DNA of 64,000 nucleotides from Prolixibacteraceae bacterium (GTDB lineage Bacteria; Bacteroidota; Bacteroidia; Bacteroidales; Prolixibacteraceae): assembly GCA_019163175.1 (NCBI GenBank), contig JAFLKN010000005.1:1-64000 (forward strand). Reading direction: 5' to 3'. The notes beneath the pieces were generated by a model. That model saw only the letters and a list, made by a program, of their open reading frames with translations. It did no database searches and was not told the origin of the DNA. Position 1 is the first letter of the stretch. Every line of letters begins with the position of its first letter. Of this stretch, positions 60,301 through 64,000 are shown piece by piece. Position numbers and translations under genes: made by a program.

Positions 60301-61136
60301 TCAACTTTTATTTTGCCCGGAGTTTTTGAAACCAGTGTATTGGCATCTAATTTTGCACCTACAGCCTGATTTCCGGCAGTCCAGAATACAGCACGCCAGT
60401 CGTAAATGCTAAGCATTTTTACTGGAATCCATTCAGAGTCAGCAAGGTCAAGTCCTCTGCCAGCGTTGAAATCAACGTTCCCAGTCTTTACAGATGCTTT
60501 ACGGATAAGTACGCTGTTTCCGGTAGCGTTTAATACGCCGGCAACGTCATAAGAACCGTCTTTATTTCTACCACCGGTTTGATCAAATACACCACCAACC
60601 TGATCAACAACAACCGAGTCTTTGGCGCCGGCTTCGTTAACAAAGTGATGTCTTACATACCAACATTCGCGACCATTCCAAGCATCTAAGGTGCCGTAGT
60701 AAGGAGTTACAGTGTCGGCAGCAGTTGAATTGGCTTCACGGAAATAAAGCAATTGGTCAGCAATTTTAAGCATCTCAGGTTTAGTAATCCTTTCAGAATA
60801 ATTCACCGGATCTTTCAGCCACATTTTTGGCCCAAAAACTTGAGCTCCAGAAATTAGGTACGATTTTCCAGGAGCCAAATTCTTTTTTGGAAGTCTGAAA
60901 AAAGAATTTGCATCCGGTTTGTAAGCATCATTCCAGGGAGTAATTTTACCGAGCTCAAAATTCGAAAGATCGATAGTTTCCGTACCCATGTTGGTTAACT
61001 CCACATAGTTGTCCGGTGATGAAGCTGTCAAAGCTTCAGTAATAATCAAGTTGTTGTAAGGTTTTGTCGTCTGCGCCTGGAGCACAACACCACAACTTAC
61101 AACAAACAGAAAGAAAAGTAAAAGTTTTAATCTCAT
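57306..61136 (-). CDS. Large lamin-tail-domain surface protein with repeats and type IX sorting domain (1276 aa)
   Basis: Signal peptide (about 1-22), a lamin-tail domain (about 25-160, LIITEALTASSPDNYVELTNMG), a second one in the middle (FSQIVFQEWWGNPWIEVVNPGTE), and in the C-terminal third repeats of about 90-100 residues. The best pair starts near 1026 (AYVTSDVYSVDQ) and 1114 (AYVISDDYVIDQ), with weaker copies near 855 and 924. A type IX domain occupies about 1200-1276 (IKMYPNPTTDRVVI). No catalytic motif was seen, so a cell-surface binding or scaffold role is likely (inference). It has its own promoter and terminator, and its promoter carries the same 28-bp motif as the GH operon, tying it to glycan use. 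Confidence 0.88.
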   Translation of the reverse strand: MRLKLLLFFLFVVSCGVVLQAQTTKPYNNLIITEALTASSPDNYVELTNMGTETIDLSNFELGKITPWNDAYKPDANSFFRLPKKNLAPGKSYLISGAQVFGPKMWLKDPVNYSERITKPEMLKIADQLLYFREANSTAADTVTPYYGTLDAWNGRECWYVRHHFVNEAGAKDSVVVDQVGGVFDQTGGRNKDGSYDVAGVLNATGNSVLIRKASVKTGNVDFNAGRGLDLADSEWIPVKMLSIYDWRAVFWTAGNQAVGAKLDANTLVSKTPGKIKVDLDKAEITVPWGIRRNDSIMYQFNRKPGLAWAYGLSKNYEDSAYISMRTGDVLTLYVCGDEATIKEFNIIVKEPTADDNIVIYKRAANFLTERYGAQLPGAWGYRVTDGVKTIDTISQVPYATRIDTLYKYLEKPAKATWKISFVDGVVRPDLKYGDKLQVTSESGKLKEYFLKLQKFVPSANAELSSITWPDMPSYFKGDVAESYGWAGDTIPGFIYSKNNYVVKIPMEYDGIPALVFTKRNLNSKVTVTRAKTLAGTAEDRTVTYTVLAQNDSTKNVYTVRFEKEKDPSKVQPWIGEPFFSQIVFQEWWGNPWIEVVNPGTEILDLSRYMIFCNYAGRATAFDAFNAVGTDYANGPWRKYVPGKKWQDAASWAVQPRILEPDLAVNAIVYPGDVFVMTQHGGGNALNIYGKEVDVNFATGKNPWGYSMPWNNAIHDWMGTTYYMYKILNDSVVNGLKPAIDVTDFELVDVFGMENGSNITVGGKAINQLTAYTRKPGIYKGNTEVQGSLGKTWAESEWTMKDDAYFNALHYGWPLNIMSICDGIGSHIMDDVTMYRSTVASKIYKVSEGYSKKETIRGLTTGTTVTGFYANILKANADQTLTVKSGNKILAAADAITKGDSLIVLSADSTNTSKYILDVTTSGLSTNALLTSTKYTVNVTGTTGTIAGIKQRELLKNVFSAVVVPAGATLTITDANDAYMSLMKLNYDSAYVSSIATDKVNFVVIAEDGLTKITYQLKPNVSASDAYVTSDVYSVDQFASLIQFVPAGTAVQSLLANVSPCAGATLQIFDKAGLSRTIGNIYKDDKLIVTSADGKVTKAYYFSMLNFNVNKYLAYVISDDYVIDQIKLVIKVPATGLDIATFFAKLYPSFGAKLSVIDKNGAATTLTKLASYDKLLVTAADNSTTATYKIEFATSVDPIESAIKMYPNPTTDRVVINGLTVGNRVRVFNAVGVTLRDVTVDNTTEYVNLSAQPAGIYVFVISNGEQHINIQKIVKK

Positions 61137-61168
61137 AATGTTTGATTTTAAAATTAAGTGGTTCTTCT

Positions 61169-61176
61169 CAAAAGTA
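61169..61176 (-). promoter_or_regulatory. -7 promoter element of the lamin-tail gene
   Basis: CAAAAGTA reads TACTTTTG on the minus strand (TAnnTTTG), 33 bp before ATG 61136. TTAATGA lies 5 bp beyond it, as in the GH operon promoter. Confidence 0.65.
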
Positions 61177-61218
61177 GGTATTTAATGACTTCTTTGTCTA
61201 GATTATTGTGAAGGAAGT

Positions 61219-61246
61219 ATGTAACGAATCTTTCAAAGATGAAAGA
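61219..61246 (-). promoter_or_regulatory. Conserved 28-bp operator-like motif upstream of the lamin-tail gene
   Basis: ATGTAACG, 2 bp, TCTTTCA-N4-TGAAAGA, matching 57137-57164 at all 22 motif positions; only the spacer bases differ. It starts 42 bp beyond the -7 box. Confidence 0.7.
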
Positions 61247-61476
61247 AATCATACATGCAAGTGCTGTTTTGTTGTACCAAGAATAGGAAGAATTGATCAA
61301 AAAGATACTTCACGTTTGAATTTTTTTAAGAAAAATTTCAATATTTAAAATTTATTTGTCTGATATAAAGGTGTTTATATTTTTAAGGATTTGTAGTTGC
61401 TATAATTTAATCTAAAGAAGCAAGTAATAATCTCTTTTTTATTTCCGAAATAGTTTTTTTGCATTTCAAAGAGCTC

Positions 61477-61484
61477 TATTTTTG
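61477..61484 (+). promoter_or_regulatory. Possible -7 element of the hybrid two-component regulator
   Basis: TATTTTTG fits TAnnTTTG, but would give a leader of about 130 nt and has no clear -33 partner. Confidence 0.3.
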
Positions 61485-61622
61485 TGCACTGATTCTTTAT
61501 ATTGTACTATTTACAGAATTAAGGTTTCATATATTCATTTCTTAATTAAAATGTGATTTTTTGTTTTTCTTTTTATACCTTGAACCCCTTTAAGAATCTG
61601 ATGTTTGACCGACTAACTAATT

Positions 61623-64000
61623 ATGAAAAAGGTACTGATTTTTGTATTCTTATTTATTTTTTCATTTCCACATTTAAGCTGGAGTGTTGACTTTAGATAC
61701 CTGCGCACCAATGAAGGATTGTACAATGGCGAAATTAATGCAATTGCACAGGATCAAACGGGCAAAATGTGGTTTGCTACCTGGACCGGTCTAGCAAATT
61801 ACAACGGATTTGATTTCAGATTTTTTAAACCGGAATTGGGTAACCCTAAAAGTCTGCCTGATAAAAAAACTCACCGCATATTAATTGGTGCAGATAATAA
61901 TCTCTGGTTGGCATCGCTTTCCGGCATTTCTGTATACGACAGAAGCACCGACACTTTTTATCCTGTTGCCATGGAAGGGTATCCGACCAATGATTACTAT
62001 GTGAACAACATTTACGAATCAAAAGGTTTTATTCTCATTCATACAAGCAGAGGTATATTTTTGGTCGATCCTAAAAATAAATTCAAGCCTGGTTTATCAG
62101 CAAAAAGGATTTTTCTCTTCGAAAATAACATCAGAGTTGATGATTATGCACATTATGTAAATTTGTTTGAGGACAAGATATTTATTGCCTCTGATAAAGA
62201 TGTCTATAATCCAGATAGAATTCTGATTGCAGAAATAGCATTAACTCAAACCGACACGATTTTGAATGTTATTAGTCGGCAGATTTTCAATCGCAACATC
62301 AAAAAGGTTACTTATTCAAACGCTGAAAAAAAGATATTTATCGGTACCGTTGATGGTATCTCGGTATGCGAAACTGATAAGAATTACAGAATTGCTGATC
62401 AGGTTTATTTCAAGGGACGCGGTATTACTCAGCTTATTTGTGCCAGCGATCATCGTTTGTATTGTTCAGGTTCAGTTCCGGAGTTATTATGGGTTGATTT
62501 AAATACTGGAAATACTGGGAAATATTTACCAGATCCGCTAAAGTTTGGCGCGTTGCTCGACAATAATATAACCTGTTTGTTTGAAGATTATTCAGGAAAT
62601 TTGTGGGTTGGGCATCAGGGTTTAGGTTTAAGTATCTTGAATTTGTACCGGAAAGCCTTTTATTCCTATCAGCGTGATCCGTCAAATCCTAAGTCACTCA
62701 GTGAAAATATAGTGATGTGTTTTAATGGATCTGCGACAGAAACTCTCATTGGTTTGCGGCAGGAAGGTATAAATGTTGCGACAAATCAGGCCTTGAAATC
62801 AGGCTTGCCAGACTTCAAATCAGTTAGCTACAGTAATCAGCCTTTATCTTCTCCGAGTTTCAATACAGTTTGGGATATTGCCAAAGAATCGGAGTCTGTA
62901 TATTGGGTTTCATCTGATGCAGGCGTAGCCAAATTGAAAAGAACATCCAATGGGTGGATTTATGGCGGGACAGGAGAAGAACCTCTATACACAGGAGGAA
63001 CAGTGCGGAAGGTGTTGATTGATAAGGATGGTAATTTATGGGTAGGTTCACTTAGTGAAGGATTATTGTTTTTTCCTGCATTAAAAAATAATCCTGAGAA
63101 AAAGTACTTTGTCTATTCCGTTGATCCTTCAGACAAGGAAAGTCTTACAGACCGCACTATTCTTACGATGAAAATAGACAGTAAACAGCGTTTTTGGATT
63201 GGAACCAATAACGGTTTGAACTTGCTGAAAACTCCATACAACAAGCTTGATTTAAGTGGAAAGACAAAACCTGATCTGCGTTTTACTCAGTTCGTTGCAG
63301 TGAAGCCAGATAAAAACTACCTCAATGCCAATGAGATAAATTGCATTTATGAGAATGCCGATGGTAAATTGTGGGTTGCTACGCAAGGAGGTGGAATAAG
63401 TATTATTGATCCGGAGACGATGACCTTTTCGAGCATGACTATTGATAGCGGCTTACCGGGAAATGATATTCAGGGGATATTGAGTGATGAGTCGGGCTTA
63501 AAATGGATTAGTTCGAATAAAGGTATTGTAGCCTATGATCAAAAAAATGATACGAAACATTTTACTTATTATAAAGGCACTGATGGTCTGCAGGGCGAAA
63601 CCTTCAAAGTCAATTCCTATTACCAATCTGCCGATGGGCAAATGTTCTTTGGTGGCGACAATGGATTCACAACATTTTACCCCGGAAATATAAAGTTAAA
63701 CCCAGTTCCTCCCAAAATTGGATTGACGAGTTTTCGGATTGATAATATAGTTTTAAACGTTGGCGACACTATTAGTAAAGGCAATATTTTCTCCCAAACT
63801 ATTGATGGGATAAAGGAAATTGAACTTCCGTACAATAAAAACTCGTTCAGTGTGGGAGTTGGCATTAATCATTTTCAGTACCCCGAAGGAAACAAAATAA
63901 CCTATAAACTTGATGGTTTTTACGACTATTGGATCACAATCCCGGCATCGAACAGGTTTGCTTATTTTTCTAAAATTCCTCCGGGAAAATATACTTTGCA
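61623..64000 (+). CDS. Hybrid two-component system regulator, periplasmic beta-propeller part (3' partial)
   Basis: The frame is open from ATG 61623 to the window end (792 codons). A signal peptide (MKKVLIFVFLFIFSFPHLSW) is followed by many two-component-regulator propeller repeats: INAIAQDQTGKMWFATWTGLANYNG, LFEDYSGNLWVGHQGLGLSIL, VLIDKDGNLWVGSLSEGLLFF, MKIDSKQRFWIGTNNGLNLL, IYENADGKLWVATQGGGISII and others. The start of a Y_Y_Y domain (LPYNKNSFSVGVGINHFQYPEGNKITYKLDGF) follows. In this family the propeller binds an oligosaccharide, and a cytosolic kinase, receiver and AraC-type DNA-binding part follow, here outside the window. It probably controls the adjacent GH operon and lamin-tail gene. 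Confidence 0.9.
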   Translation, partial: MKKVLIFVFLFIFSFPHLSWSVDFRYLRTNEGLYNGEINAIAQDQTGKMWFATWTGLANYNGFDFRFFKPELGNPKSLPDKKTHRILIGADNNLWLASLSGISVYDRSTDTFYPVAMEGYPTNDYYVNNIYESKGFILIHTSRGIFLVDPKNKFKPGLSAKRIFLFENNIRVDDYAHYVNLFEDKIFIASDKDVYNPDRILIAEIALTQTDTILNVISRQIFNRNIKKVTYSNAEKKIFIGTVDGISVCETDKNYRIADQVYFKGRGITQLICASDHRLYCSGSVPELLWVDLNTGNTGKYLPDPLKFGALLDNNITCLFEDYSGNLWVGHQGLGLSILNLYRKAFYSYQRDPSNPKSLSENIVMCFNGSATETLIGLRQEGINVATNQALKSGLPDFKSVSYSNQPLSSPSFNTVWDIAKESESVYWVSSDAGVAKLKRTSNGWIYGGTGEEPLYTGGTVRKVLIDKDGNLWVGSLSEGLLFFPALKNNPEKKYFVYSVDPSDKESLTDRTILTMKIDSKQRFWIGTNNGLNLLKTPYNKLDLSGKTKPDLRFTQFVAVKPDKNYLNANEINCIYENADGKLWVATQGGGISIIDPETMTFSSMTIDSGLPGNDIQGILSDESGLKWISSNKGIVAYDQKNDTKHFTYYKGTDGLQGETFKVNSYYQSADGQMFFGGDNGFTTFYPGNIKLNPVPPKIGLTSFRIDNIVLNVGDTISKGNIFSQTIDGIKEIELPYNKNSFSVGVGINHFQYPEGNKITYKLDGFYDYWITIPASNRFAYFSKIPPGKYTL

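Larger units (their letters stand above)
61137..61622. other. 486-bp divergent intergenic region
   Basis: Very AT-rich region between the lamin-tail gene and the regulator gene. It holds the -7 box and 28-bp motif facing the lamin-tail gene (61169-61246) and a possible plus-strand -7 box at 61477-61484. I saw no further gene, RNA or strong hairpin. Confidence 0.6.

Noticed and set aside
45578-61136. A classical Sus-type polysaccharide utilisation locus
   Set aside because: No SusC-like TonB-dependent transporter or SusD-like lipoprotein is encoded in the window, so the label would be unsupported.

Overview
The window looks like part of a chromosome from a free-living Bacteroidota bacterium (Bacteroidales/Marinilabiliales-like; inference). 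Pointers are the type IX secretion C-terminal domains on five secreted proteins, Bacteroidota-type TAnnTTTG -7 boxes, a two-component regulator with a periplasmic beta-propeller, weak Shine-Dalgarno signals, and many large hybrid histidine kinases. I saw no rRNA, tRNA, CRISPR array, integrase or prophage genes.

Region 1 (1-2654) is the 3' part of a type IIG (Eco57I-like) restriction-modification gene. Between the sequences EFPKVF and GGFDVVIGNPPY, normally adjacent in this family, lies an in-frame insertion of about 226 codons that reads as a Y1/HUH REP-associated transposase (RAYT) domain. The insertion carries REP-like palindromes that are themselves translated, so there are three nested layers: methylase, transposase domain, REP.

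Region 2 (2698-28906) is a block of five hybrid histidine kinases on the minus strand, interrupted by one plus-strand MFS permease. They include a 2976-residue protein with 19 PAS-type modules by my count, a shorter 1920-residue paralogue with PAS and GAF modules, a membrane kinase with two receivers and an HPt domain, and a kinase with a periplasmic NMT1/THI5-like binding domain. None has a DNA-binding output domain.

Region 3 (29136-43000) is mixed: a Tat-exported sugar isomerase-like protein with a sialate O-acetylesterase, small envelope proteins, a PanE-like reductase, a TPR protein with a seven-repeat FG-GAP protein, and a possible electron-transfer group. That group is a fused cupredoxin/membrane polyferredoxin, a lipoprotein cytochrome c, and a POTRA-less Omp85-type barrel whose start overlaps the cytochrome gene. 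A GH43 enzyme with type IX signal follows.

Region 4 (43255-61136) holds a lipoprotein plus a zinc-phospholipase-C-like protein, then a long minus-strand run of eight genes for beta-glycan breakdown: GH5, GH44, GH5, a DUF1349-like protein, GH26, GH30, GH26 and GH39. No SusC/SusD pair is present. Upstream is a 1276-residue lamin-tail-domain surface protein. This gene and the GH operon share an almost identical promoter layout: a 28-bp conserved operator-like motif placed 41-42 bp from the -7 box. A hybrid two-component regulator (61623 to the end, truncated by the window) lies divergent to them and is the natural candidate regulator.
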